A DNA stretch of 64,000 bases from Streptomyces sp. WMMB303 (GCF_029351045.1 NZ_JARKIN010000001.1:310001-374000), one strand, 5' to 3'. Counted from the stretch's first letter, positions 1 through 10,310 are shown. Notes: generated by a model from the letters alone, not told the origin. Translations and numbers: made by a program.

Positions 1-1070
1 AAAACTACTACCCGGCCCTGCTCAACCACCTGACGGCCAACAGCGGGCTGAGCGACATCCAGGCCGTCGAGGTCGACAACATCAACGAGGTCGCCGGGCT
101 GCACGCGGACAAACTCGTCGACATGGCGAAGGTCGAGGGGGTACGCAGGTCCGACTGGCTCGAGTGGAAGTGGAACCAGGCCAAGGCCGACAGCGGCCAG
201 GTCGTGGGCCTGGGCACGGACATCGGCCCGATGGGGGTCTGCTACCGCAAGGACCTGTTCGCGAAGGCCGGACTGCCCACCGACCGCAAGGAGGTGGGCA
301 AGCTGTGGCAGGGCGACTGGTCCAAGTACGTCGACGCCGGTGAGAAGTACACGAAGTCCGCACCCGAAGGCACCGCCTTCATGGACGGCGCCGCCGGCCT
401 CTACAACGGCGCGGTCTCCAGCTATCCGGTCAAGTACTACAACGCCGGCGGCAAGCTCATCTACAAGAAGAGCGAGGGCGTCCGGGAATCCTGGGACCTG
501 GCCATGCGCGCGATCAAGGGCGACATGACCGGCAAGCTCAAACAGTTCGACAAGGAGTGGGACCAGGGCTACGCCAACGGGGACTTCGCCAGCGTGGTCT
601 GCCCGCCCTGGATGCTCGGCTACATCAAGGAGAAGGCCGGGGACAAGGGCGCGGGCAAGTGGGACGTGGCCGCGGCGCCCAGGCCCGCGAACTGGGGCGG
701 CTCGTTCCTGACCGTCCCCAAGGGCGGCAAGCACCGGAAGGAGGCCGTCGAGCTGGCCACGTGGCTGACCGCACCCGAGCAGCAGGCCAAACTGTTCGAG
801 AAGCAGGCCAGCTTCCCCAGTTCGCAGGCGGCCTACGCGCTGCCCGAGGTCAAGGGCGCCGAGCACCCGTACTTCGACGACGCGCCGATCGGGCGGATCT
901 TCTCCGAGGCAGCCGAGGGCATCCCCACCACTCCGCTCGGGCCGAAGGACCAGATGATCAAGACGACCATCTCCGACATCGGCATCCTCCAGGTGGAGCA
1001 GCAGGGCAAGAAGCCCCGGGAGGGCTGGGACGCCGCGGTGAAGAAGATCGATGACGTCGTCGAGGACTGA
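1..1070 (+). CDS. cebE: Cello-oligosaccharide ABC transporter substrate-binding protein, 5'-truncated (CebE-like)
   Basis: This is the C-terminal part (about 356 residues) of an extracellular family-1 solute-binding protein. The reading frame is open from position 3, so the lipoprotein signal and N-terminus lie outside the window. Periplasmic-binding-type sequence is visible, for example GLGTDIGPMGVCYRKDLF and a Trp-rich ligand region. It should capture an oligosaccharide at the cell surface and hand it to the two permeases encoded next. Its stop overlaps the permease start by 20 nt, which indicates one operon. The assignment to cellobiose rests on context: two MalF/MalG-type permeases, a GH1 beta-glucosidase and a CebR-type operator, the order known for cebEFG-bglC. 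Substrate specificity is inferred. Confidence 0.85.
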   Translation, partial: NYYPALLNHLTANSGLSDIQAVEVDNINEVAGLHADKLVDMAKVEGVRRSDWLEWKWNQAKADSGQVVGLGTDIGPMGVCYRKDLFAKAGLPTDRKEVGKLWQGDWSKYVDAGEKYTKSAPEGTAFMDGAAGLYNGAVSSYPVKYYNAGGKLIYKKSEGVRESWDLAMRAIKGDMTGKLKQFDKEWDQGYANGDFASVVCPPWMLGYIKEKAGDKGAGKWDVAAAPRPANWGGSFLTVPKGGKHRKEAVELATWLTAPEQQAKLFEKQASFPSSQAAYALPEVKGAEHPYFDDAPIGRIFSEAAEGIPTTPLGPKDQMIKTTISDIGILQVEQQGKKPREGWDAAVKKIDDVVED

Positions 1071-2046
1071 GCCGCTCCCCCGCGTGCGGGAGGCCGGGCG
1101 CCCCGTCCCGGCGGACGGCGGCCGCGAGCGCTCCCAGGAGCGACGGGGTCGGCGGCGCCACCGGTGGGACGCCCGGTTCAGCCCCTACGCGTTCGTCGCG
1201 CCGTTCTTCGTGTTCTTCGCGGCGTTCGGCCTCTTCCCGCTCCTGTACACGGGCTGGGCCTCGCTGCACAAGGTCTCGCTGCACGACCCGACCCGGATGG
1301 AGTGGGTCGGCCTGCACAACTTCTCCAGGCTGCTGGAGGACGACTTCTTCTGGAACGCGCTGCGCAACACCCTGACCATCGGCGTCCTGTCCACCGTGCC
1401 ACAGCTCCTGATGGCCCTGGGCCTGGCCCATCTGCTCAACTACCGGCTGCGCGGGTCCACCTTCTTCCGCGTCGCGATGCTCACGCCCTACGCCACCTCG
1501 GTGGCCGCCGCCACGCTGGTGTTCACGATGCTCTTCGGCCGCGACTACGGGATGATCAACTGGGGTCTCGGGCTGGTCGGCATCGAGCACATCGACTGGG
1601 AGAACGGCACCTGGACCTCCCAACTGGCCGTCTCCTCCATCGTCGTGTGGCGGTGGACGGGCTACAACGCGCTGATCTACCTGGCCGCCATGCAGGCCGT
1701 CCCGGACGACCTGTACGAGTCCGCGGCACTGGACGGGGCCAACCGGTGGCAGCAGTTCCTGCACGTCACGATTCCCGCGCTGCGACCGACGATCCTGTTC
1801 ACAGTGGTCGTCTCCACCATCGGCGCAACCCAGCTGTTCGGGGAACCGCTGCTGTTCGGCGGCTCGCAGACCGGCGGCGGTTCGCACCAGTACCAGACGC
1901 TGGGGCTCTACCTCTACGAGCAGGGCTGGTTCGACTTCCAGCTCGGCCGGGCCTCCGCCATCGCCTGGACGATGTTCCTGCTCCTCATCGTGATCGGCCT
2001 GGTCAACTGGCTGATCGCGCGACGCCTCAACAGCACCGGCAAGTGA
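1051..2046 (+). CDS. cebF: ABC sugar transporter permease, MalF type (CebF-like)
   Basis: A 331-residue integral membrane permease with about six transmembrane segments; the first is the hydrophobic stretch around residues 45-70. The cytoplasmic EAA loop that docks the ATPase is visible as YESAALDGANRWQQF followed by a conserved IPALRPT. The start overlaps the end of the binding-protein gene and has GAAG upstream. With the next gene it forms the heterodimeric channel. No ATPase gene is present here; Streptomyces carbohydrate importers of this class usually share the distant MsiK ATPase, so its absence is expected. The name comes from the operon order. Confidence 0.87.
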   Translation: MTSSRTEPLPRVREAGRPVPADGGRERSQERRGRRRHRWDARFSPYAFVAPFFVFFAAFGLFPLLYTGWASLHKVSLHDPTRMEWVGLHNFSRLLEDDFFWNALRNTLTIGVLSTVPQLLMALGLAHLLNYRLRGSTFFRVAMLTPYATSVAAATLVFTMLFGRDYGMINWGLGLVGIEHIDWENGTWTSQLAVSSIVVWRWTGYNALIYLAAMQAVPDDLYESAALDGANRWQQFLHVTIPALRPTILFTVVVSTIGATQLFGEPLLFGGSQTGGGSHQYQTLGLYLYEQGWFDFQLGRASAIAWTMFLLLIVIGLVNWLIARRLNSTGK

Positions 2047-2056
2047 AGGGATGGAC

Positions 2057-2953
2057 ATGCTGCCGACGACGGCCCGGCGCCGCGCCCGCGGAGCGGGCAC
2101 CGGGGCGGCCCCCCGCAGGGCAGGCAGTGCCGGACGGCACCTGCACGCGGGCCGGCTGACCTACGGCATCCTGCTGCTCTTCACCGCCGGTTCGCTCTTC
2201 CCGCTGATCTGGACGGCGATCGCCGCCTCCCGGAACAACCAGCGGCTGGCCGAGACGCCGCCGCCGTTCTGGTTCGGCGGCAATCTGTTCAGCAACATGG
2301 CCACGGCCTGGCAGGACGCGAACATGGGCAAGGCGCTGCTGAACACCACCTTCGTGGCCGGCAGCATCGCCCTGAGCACGGTCGTGTTCGCCACCCTGGC
2401 CGGATACGCCTTCGCCAAGCTCCGCTTCCGCGCGAAGAACGCGCTGCTGATGGCGGTGATCGGCACGATGATGGTGCCGCCGCAGCTCAGCGTGGTGCCG
2501 CTGTTCATGGCGATCGCCGAACTGGAGTGGACCAACCAGCTCCAGGCCGTGATCCTGCCGATGATGGTCAACGCCTTCGGCGTCTTCTTCATGCGCCAGT
2601 ACCTGGTCAACGCGCTGCCGACGGAGCTGATCGAGGCCGCACGCGTGGACGGTGCGCACAGCCTGCGCGTCGTCTGGCACGTGGTCTTCCCCGTGGCCCG
2701 GCCCGCGATGGCCGTACTGGGGATGCTGACCTTCGTACTGGCCTGGAACGAGTTCTTCTGGCCCATCATCGCGCTGACCCAGGACAACCCCACCGTGCAG
2801 GTAGCGCTGACCGGCCTGGGGCGCGGATACATCCCCGACGAGTCGGTCATCATGGCCGGCGCCCTGCTGGGGACTCTGCCGCTGCTGCTCGCCTTCACCG
2901 TGTTCGGCAAGCAGATCGTCGGCGGCGTCATGCAGGGGGCGGTCAAAGGCTGA
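2057..2953 (+). CDS. cebG: ABC sugar transporter permease, MalG type (CebG-like)
   Basis: A 298-residue permease, partner of the preceding MalF-type protein, with six predicted membrane helices. It has an EAA loop ([15 protein letters not shown] followed by FPVARPAM) and the typical MalG-type C-terminus. ATG 2057 is preferred because GAAGGG at 2045-2050 lies 6 nt upstream; an in-frame ATG at 2051 leaves almost no spacing. The gene follows the upstream permease within 10 nt, so co-translation is likely. It imports cello-oligosaccharide together with CebE, CebF and an unlinked ATPase (inferred). Confidence 0.87.
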   Translation: MLPTTARRRARGAGTGAAPRRAGSAGRHLHAGRLTYGILLLFTAGSLFPLIWTAIAASRNNQRLAETPPPFWFGGNLFSNMATAWQDANMGKALLNTTFVAGSIALSTVVFATLAGYAFAKLRFRAKNALLMAVIGTMMVPPQLSVVPLFMAIAELEWTNQLQAVILPMMVNAFGVFFMRQYLVNALPTELIEAARVDGAHSLRVVWHVVFPVARPAMAVLGMLTFVLAWNEFFWPIIALTQDNPTVQVALTGLGRGYIPDESVIMAGALLGTLPLLLAFTVFGKQIVGGVMQGAVKG

Positions 2954-3000
2954 CCCGAGCCGTGCGCGACGGGCCGTGGGACCCGGCCGCACGGGCCGGA

Positions 3001-3039
3001 GCCGTGCGGGAGGCCGTGTGGGGCGGCCTCCCGCACGGC
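3001..3039 (+). terminator. Perfect 16-bp stem-loop between cebG and bglC
   Basis: Positions 3001-3016 and 3024-3039 are perfect inverted repeats separated by a 7-nt loop, 48 nt after the cebG stop. No T-run follows. It may terminate or stabilise the transporter mRNA, uncoupling transporter and bglC levels. Confidence 0.7.
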
Positions 3040-3098
3040 TCCCCCACCCCGAACCACCCGCATCACCACGAGTCAGGGCACAGCCGTGCCCGCAACCC

Positions 3099-3112
3099 TG
3101 GGAGCGCTCCTA
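3099..3112. promoter_or_regulatory. CebR-type operator overlapping the bglC SD and start
   Basis: TGGGAGCGCTCCTA matches the established CebR (LacI family) box TGGGAGCGCTCCCA at 13 of 14 positions. Its GGGAG doubles as the Shine-Dalgarno of bglC, and its last base is the A of the bglC ATG. A bound repressor would block elongation or initiation at the gene itself. Cellobiose-type inducers are expected to release it. Confidence 0.85.
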
Positions 3113-4554
3113 TGACATCCGTGCAGGCCGGTTCCGCACCGGACACCACCGCTCCGCTCCGCTTCCCGAGCGGCTTCCTGTGGGGCGCCGCCACCTCCGC
3201 GTACCAGATCGAAGGCGCCGTGCGGGAGGACGGGCGGACCCCGTCCATCTGGGACACCTACTCCCACACGCCCGGCAGGGTGGCCGGCGGCGACACCGGG
3301 GACGTGGCCTGCGACCACTACCACCGCTACCGGGAGGACGTGGCGCTGATGGCCGAACTGGGCCTGGGCGCCTACCGGTTCTCCGTCTCCTGGCCGCGGG
3401 TCCAGCCCACCGGGCGCGGCCCCGCCGCCCAGCGCGGGCTCGACTTCTACCGGGCGCTGGCCGACGAGCTCCTCGACGCGGGCATCACCCCGCTGCTCAC
3501 CCTCTACCACTGGGACCTGCCGCAGGAGCTGGAGGACGAGGGCGGCTGGCCGGCGCGGGAGACCGCGTACCGCTTCGCGGAGTACGCGGGCCTGGTCGCC
3601 GAGGCGCTCGGCGACCGGGTGGAGATGTGGACCACGCTCAACGAACCGTGGTGCAGCGCGTTCCTCGGCTACGGGTCCGGGGTGCACGCGCCGGGCCGCA
3701 CCGACCCGGTCGACGCGCTGCGGGCGGCGCACCACCTCAACCTCGGACACGGGCTGGCCGTCCAGGCGCTGCGTGCGGCCCTCCCCGACCGCGCCCGGGT
3801 CAGTGTGAGCCTGAACCCGGCGGCCGTGCGCCCGCGCACCGGCACCCCGGCCGACCGGGACGCGGCCCGCCGCATCGACGCGCTGGCCACCCGGGTCTTC
3901 ACCGGGCCGATGCTGCACGGCAGATACGACATGGACCTGCTGGAGGACACGGCCCGGCTCACCGACTGGTCCTTCGTCCGGGACGGCGACCCGGACCTCG
4001 CCCACCAGCCGCTCGACGGGATCTGCCTGAACTACTACACGCCGACCGTCGTCTCCGCCGCCCCGGCCGGCACCGAGCCCGAGCGCAACGACGGACACGG
4101 CGGCAGCGCGCACTCCCCCTGGCCGGGCGCCGACCGGGTCGCCTTCCACCAGCCGCCGGGCAGCCGCACGGCGATGGGCTGGAGCATCGACCCCGGCGGT
4201 CTGACCGAGCTGCTGCTCCGCTTCCACCGGGAGGCGCCCGGGACGCCGCTGTACGTGACCGAGAACGGGGCCTGTTACCCCGACGCGCCGGACGCCGACG
4301 GCCGGTTCCACGACCCGGAGCGGCTCAGCTATCTCCAGCGCCATCTGCGGGCCGTGCACCGCGCCCTGGAGGAAGGCGCCGATGTGCGCGGTTACTTCAC
4401 CTGGTCGCTGCTGGACAACTTCGAGTGGGCCTGGGGCTACGACAAGCGCTTCGGCCTGGTGCACGTCGACTACCCGACCCAACGCCGCACCCCCAGGTCC
4501 AGCGCCGCCTGGTACGCGCGGGTGGCCCGCTCGGGGGAGCTGCCGCCGGAGTGA
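3112..4554 (+). CDS. bglC: GH1 beta-glucosidase (BglC-like)
   Basis: A 480-residue glycoside hydrolase family 1 enzyme that hydrolyses cellobiose and short cello-oligosaccharides to glucose in the cytoplasm. The N-terminal [19 protein letters not shown] motif is the family signature. The acid/base glutamate is E178 in TLNEPW and the nucleophile is E384 in YVTENG. Length is normal for a GH1 (440-480). The start is ATG 3112, within a CebR-type box whose GGGAG serves as ribosome-binding site; no signal peptide is seen, consistent with an intracellular enzyme. It lies downstream of the transporter genes after a strong stem-loop. A longer in-frame upstream extension is rejected because it reads through cebG in another frame. 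Confidence 0.93.
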   Translation: MTSVQAGSAPDTTAPLRFPSGFLWGAATSAYQIEGAVREDGRTPSIWDTYSHTPGRVAGGDTGDVACDHYHRYREDVALMAELGLGAYRFSVSWPRVQPTGRGPAAQRGLDFYRALADELLDAGITPLLTLYHWDLPQELEDEGGWPARETAYRFAEYAGLVAEALGDRVEMWTTLNEPWCSAFLGYGSGVHAPGRTDPVDALRAAHHLNLGHGLAVQALRAALPDRARVSVSLNPAAVRPRTGTPADRDAARRIDALATRVFTGPMLHGRYDMDLLEDTARLTDWSFVRDGDPDLAHQPLDGICLNYYTPTVVSAAPAGTEPERNDGHGGSAHSPWPGADRVAFHQPPGSRTAMGWSIDPGGLTELLLRFHREAPGTPLYVTENGACYPDAPDADGRFHDPERLSYLQRHLRAVHRALEEGADVRGYFTWSLLDNFEWAWGYDKRFGLVHVDYPTQRRTPRSSAAWYARVARSGELPPE

Positions 4555-4588
4555 CCCCGCAGCCGGGTGGCGGCCCGCCCGGTCCCGT

Positions 4589-4627
4589 CCGCGGGGAGCG
4601 CCGGCCAGGGGCCGCCGCTCCCCGCGG
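4589..4627. terminator. Bidirectional terminator between bglC and the PI-PLC gene
   Basis: Perfect 12-bp arms at 4589-4600 and 4616-4627 with a 15-nt GC-rich loop, placed between two convergent genes. There is no T-run, as is common in Streptomyces. Confidence 0.65.
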
Positions 4628-4635
4628 GGCCGGGC

Positions 4636-5541
4636 TCAGCTCGTCGGGTTGTGCGCGAGGACGGCTTCGAGGAGCCCCGGCTCGGACTGGGGGAAGTCCA
4701 TCGGAATGATGCCGAGGCCGGCAGCCCCGGCCATTCCGGAGCCGTTGAGGAACTTTTTCACCTGCGGGTTGAGCCGGTCCGCGTTCCAGGCGGGCGGCAG
4801 GCCGGCGGCCGTGCTCGTGAAGTTGACGTACCAGGGGCCGGGTTCGGCCGCGGCCTGGCGGAACTGGTCGGTGATCCTGTCGTACTTGGCGAACGGCTCG
4901 GCCCGGTAGTCGTCCTGGACGTCGAAGAGCTCCGGGTCGGCCCAGCGGATGCCGGGCAGACCGCCGTTGTCGGCGAGGACCACGACCTTGCCGCGCGCCT
5001 CGCCCAGGGTGGGCGGCGTGCTGTCGAGCCGCAGCAGGGAGCGCCATCCCTTCTCGTCCAGGTACACCTCGAAGATCCGGCGGAACTCCTCGTCGCCGAC
5101 CGAGGAGTACTCCTGCTTCACCCGCATCAGGATCGTCTCGCCGGGGTGCGCGGCGAGGAAGTCGCGGCAGGCTATGAGCACATCACCGAACATCAGGTGC
5201 TGGTAGAACGCGCCGTGGTGGATGGCGAACACCCCGTCGATGGCCCGGCAGCGCACGTCCAGGAACCGGATACCGGCTTCCAATTGCTCGCTGATCAGCG
5301 TGTCCTGGCACTCCACCCAGGCGCCACCGTACCGCGCTCCCGAGTCGTGGCTGCCGGGGATGGTCAGTGAGCGCAGCGGGGTGGCGGCCGGCAGCGGCGC
5401 CATCCAGTCCGGCGGGGCGGCCCGCCGCCGGGAGCGCGCCCGCGCTCCGCTCTGCGCCACGGCGACGCCGCCGGCCGCGGAGGCCAGCATCCCGGCCGTC
5501 GGCAGTACGGCCGCGCTCCTGAGAAATCCCCGCCTGTCCAT
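4636..5541 (-). CDS. Secreted phosphatidylinositol-specific phospholipase C
   Basis: A 301-residue protein with a Tat-type signal (RRGFLRS followed by a hydrophobic run to about residue 29), hence exported. The PI-PLC X domain is clear: the first catalytic His lies in IPGSHDSG and the second in AIHHGAF, with conserved FLDVRCR and RVKQEYSS segments. It should cleave phosphatidylinositol or GPI-type substrates into diacylglycerol and cyclic inositol phosphate, as bacterial metal-independent PI-PLCs do. The start at 5541 is supported by a GGGGG Shine-Dalgarno 9 nt upstream. The gene is monocistronic and convergent with bglC. Confidence 0.9.
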   Translation of the reverse strand: MDRRGFLRSAAVLPTAGMLASAAGGVAVAQSGARARSRRRAAPPDWMAPLPAATPLRSLTIPGSHDSGARYGGAWVECQDTLISEQLEAGIRFLDVRCRAIDGVFAIHHGAFYQHLMFGDVLIACRDFLAAHPGETILMRVKQEYSSVGDEEFRRIFEVYLDEKGWRSLLRLDSTPPTLGEARGKVVVLADNGGLPGIRWADPELFDVQDDYRAEPFAKYDRITDQFRQAAAEPGPWYVNFTSTAAGLPPAWNADRLNPQVKKFLNGSGMAGAAGLGIIPMDFPQSEPGLLEAVLAHNPTS

Positions 5542-5816
5542 GTACGAAATCCCCCGTCGGTCCGTGTCGATCTCCTCGATATCCGCGCACATCATGGTCG
5601 AGCGCGCAGGGCGGCGGAAGGGCGCCTCGGGAGCGGTGACCGTTCACCGGCCCTTCTGTGACGGGCTCACGACATCCGGCCGGGGCGTCCGCAGCCACCC
5701 GCCCCGCCGGGCACCGCGGGGCACGGCCGGCTGCCGGGGCGCCTGACCGGGAACTGCCGCCACCCGCCGTACGATCGCCGGGACGGCAGGCGGGGACGGG
5801 AGTCGGGAGAGGGACC

Positions 5817-7427
5817 ATGGAGGCGCACCAGGACAACGCACCCGGAGCCGTCCCCTTCCGGTCGGCCACCGGCCGGTGGGTGCTCGTGGCGACCGTCCTG
5901 GGCTCGGCCATGGGCTTCCTCGACGCGACCGTCGTCAACGTGGCGCTGCCCGTGATCGGGCGGGACATCGGTGCCGGTGTGTCGGATCTCCAGTGGGTCC
6001 TCGACAGTTATCTGCTCACGCTCGCCGCGCTCATCCTGCTCGGCGGCTCGCTCGCCGACCGCTACGGGCGCAGACGGGTGTTCACCCTCGGAGTGGCCTG
6101 CTTCATGATCCCCTCCGTACTGTGCGCGCTGGCGCCGACCGCCGGGATCCTCATCCTGGCCAGGGCGTTGCAGGGCGTCGGTGCCGCGCTGCTCACCCCC
6201 GGCAGCCTGGCCATCATCCAGTCGACCTACCGCTCCGCCGACCGTCCCGCCGCGATCGGCGCCTGGTCCGCGCTCACCGGGGTGGCCTCGGCACTCGGCC
6301 CGATCGTCGGTGGCTACCTCATCGACGCCTTCTCCTGGCGGTGGATCTTCCTCATCAACGTCCCGATCGGGCTCCTCGTCATCGCCGTCACCGCCCGCCG
6401 GGTCCCGGAGAGCCGCGACCCCGCCGCGACGGGACGACTGGACGTGTCCGGCGCGGGACTGGCGACCCTGGGGCTGGGCGGGGTCACCTACGCACTGATC
6501 GAGGGGCCGCGCGGTGAGTCGCCCGGCTGGCTCACCGCCGCCGCTCTCGTCCTCGGCCTCGCCGCCCTCGCCGGGTTCGCCCACACCGAGCGCCATGCGC
6601 CCAGCCCCATGCTGCCCCCGGGCGTCTTCACGGCGCCCCAGTTCCTCAGCGCGAATGCGGTCACCTTCGTGGTGTACTCCGCGCTGGGCGGCGTCTTCTT
6701 CCTGCTCGTGGTCTTCCTGCAGACCTCCCTCGGCTACACACCGCTGTACGCGGGCGCGGCGTCCCTGCCGGTGACCCTGCTGATGCTCGCGCTCTCCTCC
6801 CGGGCCGGGGCGCTGGCCCAGCGCATCGGCCCGCGCATCCCGCTGACGGTCGGGCCGATGCTGCTGGCGGCCGGCATGCTGCTGATGCTGCGGATCGAAG
6901 TGGGCGAGACCGGCGTGAGCGGCTATTCCGCTTCGGTGCTGCCCGCCGTTCTCGTCTTCGGTCTGGGCCTGGCCACCACGGTCGCGCCGGTGACCGCGAC
7001 CGCCCTGGCAGCGGCCCCCGCGGAGCAGTCGGGCGTGGCCTCCGGCGTCAACAACGCCGTCTCCCGCGTGGCCCAACTCGCGGCCGTCGCCGCGCTGCCC
7101 GTGCTCGCCGGAATCAGCGGCAGCGACTTCCAGGACCCGCGCGCTCTCGCGGCCGGCTTCCGGAACGCCATGCTCATCACGGCGGGGCTCGCGGTGGCCG
7201 GCGGGCTCCTCGCCTTCGCAACGATCCGTCGCGACGTCCTGGCACCACCCTCGGCACCGGAAGCGGCCGCCGAGAAGCGCCCGCCGAAGCCGGCGGAGCC
7301 CTGCCCGTACGAGTGCCCGATGGCGGGCACGCCGCTCCGGCCGGCGCCGGCCCCGGCTCGGCGGAGCGATCCCCCGCCCGGCCCGGGGCCGTCGGACTCG
7401 GCACCGCCGGGCTCCGCATCGTCCTAG
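5817..7427 (+). CDS. DHA2-family MFS drug exporter (EmrB/QacA type)
   Basis: A 536-residue major facilitator with about 14 membrane helices. It carries the DHA2 signatures LDATVVNVALPVIGRDI in helix 1, the loop 2-3 motif GGSLADRYGRRR, and motif C-like GVASALGPIVGGYL. A Pro-rich cytoplasmic tail of about 50 residues follows the last helix. ATG 5817 has GGGAGAGGGACC immediately upstream; a longer in-frame reading is unlikely. Such pumps export toxic small molecules by proton antiport. It lies about 2.2 kb from the phenazine genes, so phenazine export is possible but not shown. Confidence 0.9.
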   Translation: MEAHQDNAPGAVPFRSATGRWVLVATVLGSAMGFLDATVVNVALPVIGRDIGAGVSDLQWVLDSYLLTLAALILLGGSLADRYGRRRVFTLGVACFMIPSVLCALAPTAGILILARALQGVGAALLTPGSLAIIQSTYRSADRPAAIGAWSALTGVASALGPIVGGYLIDAFSWRWIFLINVPIGLLVIAVTARRVPESRDPAATGRLDVSGAGLATLGLGGVTYALIEGPRGESPGWLTAAALVLGLAALAGFAHTERHAPSPMLPPGVFTAPQFLSANAVTFVVYSALGGVFFLLVVFLQTSLGYTPLYAGAASLPVTLLMLALSSRAGALAQRIGPRIPLTVGPMLLAAGMLLMLRIEVGETGVSGYSASVLPAVLVFGLGLATTVAPVTATALAAAPAEQSGVASGVNNAVSRVAQLAAVAALPVLAGISGSDFQDPRALAAGFRNAMLITAGLAVAGGLLAFATIRRDVLAPPSAPEAAAEKRPPKPAEPCPYECPMAGTPLRPAPAPARRSDPPPGPGPSDSAPPGSASS

Positions 7428-7710
7428 CGCATCGGGACTGCCCGGCCGTCTGCGAGGGCCAGGGTGGTCTCGGCCGGTCCGGCGGTGTCCTGGGCGCCGC
7501 CCGGCGGACGTGCGTACCCTTCCCGAGACCGGTGCCCGTGGGTACCCGGCACCCGCGGCGTTGCAGCCCTCGGAGCCACCGCACCTTGGCCTCCCCTCAG
7601 TGCACTCGGCCACACCCGGATGCCCTCCGGTGCCCGGCTGTGGAGCGCGACGCGCGTAAGTTCGTCGGCGCGGAACCGTCTCTGACAGCGGTGAGGCCGA
7701 GGAGAGCTGC

Positions 7711-9677
7711 ATGCGGGCTGCTGCCTACGCCGTCCTTCCGGCGAGTGTGCTCGTCGTACTGGCCGGGCTGCTCGGGGCCGTACCGCCCCCGGCTGCGAGC
7801 GACGGCCGGGAGGCGGGGCCGCCTCCCGGTGTCAGCAGGGGGTTCGACCGGCCGACGCGGGGATTCGCGCCTGCCGGCACCGTGCTCAGGCGGGCGGCCC
7901 CCACGCGGGTGGGACTCGGTCCCGGGCCGGTCGAGGAGTTCCTGCGCCGACTGCCGGACTGGACCGACCCCGCGAGCGGCGCGGAGTATCTGTTCCCCGG
8001 AGCCACGGCGCTGCTCGCGCACGACGGCGCGGTCGTCGCCCGGCGCGCGAGCGGCGACGCCGTCCGCTACACCGGACAGCGGGAGTTGCCGCCGCGCAGG
8101 CGGGTACCGGCCCGCACCGGCACCGTCTACGACGTCGCGTCCCTCACGAAGCTGTTCACCTCGATCGTCGCCCTGCAGCAGGTCGACGCCGGTCGCCTGC
8201 GAACGCACCCGTCGCCCGCTACCTTCCCGCGTTCGCAGCCCGGGGGAAGGGCGGCATCACCCTCCGGCAGTTGCTCACCCACACCTCGGGCCTGCCGGCC
8301 GAGCCCCGGCCACCGCTGTGGACGGTCGACGGCGGACCGCGGGCGCGCCGCCACTCGATCCTGCGGACCCGGCCGTCGGCCCGGCCGGGGGCCGCCTACC
8401 AGTACTCCGACATCAATATGATCAGCCTGCAACTGGTCCTGGAACGCGTGACCGGGCGAGGCCTGGAGGCACTCGTGCGGCGGGGCATCACCGAGCCACT
8501 GCGCATGCATGACACCGCCTACCGCCCGCCCGCGGCCCGGCGGCCGCGGATCGCCGCCACCTCGTTCAAGACCCGGCCGGCCCGGGGTCTGCTGCGGGGG
8601 TCGGTGCACGACGACAACGCCCGGTCCCTGGGGGGCGTGGCCGGGCACGCCGGACTCTTCTCCACCGTCGACGATCTGGCGGTGCTCGCCCAGACCCTGC
8701 TCAACGGCGGCACGTACCGGGGGCGGCGGATCCTCGCCCCGACCGCGGTCACGCTGCTGGGCAGGAACCACACGAGCCGCTTCCCGGGGGACGCCCATGG
8801 CCTGGGCTTCGAACTCGACCAGGCGTGGTACATGGGGGCCCTGTCCTCGCCGCGGACGCTGGGACACACCGGGTTCACCGGTACTTCGCTGGTGATCGAC
8901 CCCCTGTCGCGCTCGTTCGCGATTCTGCTCACCAACCGGGTACACCCTCGCGACGAGACCCCGTCGATCAACCCGGCGCGGCGCGCACTCGCCCGGGCGC
9001 TGTCCCGGTCGCTTCCGGTACGGGCGCCGGGCGGCGGCCCCTCGTGGTTCGCCGGGCCGCCGGACGGCCCGCGGCGCGGTCTGAGGGAAGCCGGTGGCCG
9101 GAACGGCTTCCCGGAAACCGAGAGCACCCTGACGACCGGTCCGCTGCGGCTCCCCGCTCCGGACCGGGTCACCAGGCCACCGGACGGCCCAGCCCGACCG
9201 TACGGTGGGCGGAGGCCGCTGCGCGTCCGGTACGACGCCTTCGTGGACGTCGACGAAACCGACCGGTTCGTCATGGAATACAGCACGGACGGCGGCCGCA
9301 CCTGGCGCGCCGTACCGGGCACGGCACGGTACGGGTACCACGGACGGCGCTGGCAGCGGGTGCACGCCCGGCTGCCGGCCGGCCCGTACCCCGCGGGCCT
9401 GCGGCTGCGCTGGCGGTACACCACCACCGGGGTCTCCGGCGGCCGGGGCGTGAACCTGGCGGGGGTGCGGGTGACCGACGCCACGCGCGTACTGTTCGAC
9501 GGCGACTGCCCCGCCACCCGGCCGGCCGCGCACGGCTGGCGGCCGCTGCCTCCGCCCCGGCCGCCGGCGTACGCCTCCGGACTCGTCCCGGGCGGCACGG
9601 CCCTCGGCTGTCCCCGCGAGGCGCTGCCGGGGACCATCCACCGCCCCCGGCGCGGCCCCGCGCCGTCACGGCTGTAG
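7711..9677 (+). pseudogene. Secreted serine hydrolase (beta-lactamase/EstB family), frameshifted
   Basis: The first part (7711 to about 8200) begins with a signal peptide and ends in the SxxK motif (SLTK) and VALQQVDAGRL. The same protein resumes one frame over as APVARYLPAF, LRQLLTHTSG, the YSDIN motif and a GHTG motif. The break lies at about 8195-8210 and is net minus one base (mod 3), so as written the gene is interrupted. Intact, it would give about 655 residues: a class-C/esterase-like domain, then a roughly 200-residue C-terminal region whose VDETDRFVMEYSTDGGRTW segment resembles an extracellular beta-sandwich. Start ATG 7711 has GAGGAG upstream. A sequencing error in this GC-rich stretch is possible. 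Confidence 0.8.
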
Positions 9678-10310
9678 ACGGACCGCGCTCCAGCCCTCCG
9701 CAGCGCGGTCGTAGCGCAGCCGTTCGTGCAGGCGCCGGGTGCCGTCGGCCCAGAATTCGACGGAATCGGGGGCGATTTCGAAACCGACGTACGCGGCGGG
9801 ACGCGGCTGGGGGCCCTGGCCGCCGGCTGTCTCGGCGCGGGCCCGCAGCCGCGCCACGTCCGTCAGATCGACGAGCGGCTCGCTCTGCCGGGAGGAGACG
9901 GTCATGGCGTGGGTGAACACCGGGCGGGCGGCCCACAAGGCGTCGCACTCGGGGTCGGAGAGCCTGCGGACAGGGCCCGCCAGGCTGATCTGCTGACCGG
10001 TCTCACGCCAGTACAGCAGGCCGGAGGCCCAGGGGTTGGCCCGCAGTTCGCGACCCTTGCGGCTGCCGTCGTGGGTGGCGAAGACGATGCCGGTGGCGGT
10101 CACCCGGTTCAGGACGACGGTCCGCAGCGAGGAGCGGCCCCCGGCGTCTGCGGTGGCCAGCGCCAGGGCCCGCGGCTCGCGTACGCCGTGCGCCTCCGCG
10201 GACTCCAGCCAGCCGCGCAGAAGCCCCAGCGGCTCGGCGGGCGGCGAGAGGTACTCGGGAAAGGTCACGTCGATCTCCCCGGTCAGGGTCTCCGACCTGC
10301 CAGTGGCCAT
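9666..10310 (-). CDS. phzG: FMN-dependent oxidase PhzG (pyridoxamine oxidase-like)
   Basis: A 214-residue flavoprotein of the pyridoxamine-phosphate oxidase fold. FMN-contact segments are visible as RTVVLNRVTATG, RKGRELRANPWAS and QQISLAGPVRRL. PhzG oxidises the tricyclic hexahydrophenazine intermediates made after PhzF and PhzB, giving phenazine-1-carboxylic or 1,6-dicarboxylic acid precursors. It is the last gene of the phzBDEFG unit, 73 nt after phzF. The start at 10310 was chosen for the GGGAAGAGAG upstream and because the family begins just before a TFPEYLSPP-type segment. Its 3' end overlaps the frameshifted hydrolase gene on the other strand by 12 nt. Confidence 0.92.
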   Translation of the reverse strand: MATGRSETLTGEIDVTFPEYLSPPAEPLGLLRGWLESAEAHGVREPRALALATADAGGRSSLRTVVLNRVTATGIVFATHDGSRKGRELRANPWASGLLYWRETGQQISLAGPVRRLSDPECDALWAARPVFTHAMTVSSRQSEPLVDLTDVARLRARAETAGGQGPQPRPAAYVGFEIAPDSVEFWADGTRRLHERLRYDRAAEGWSAVRLQP

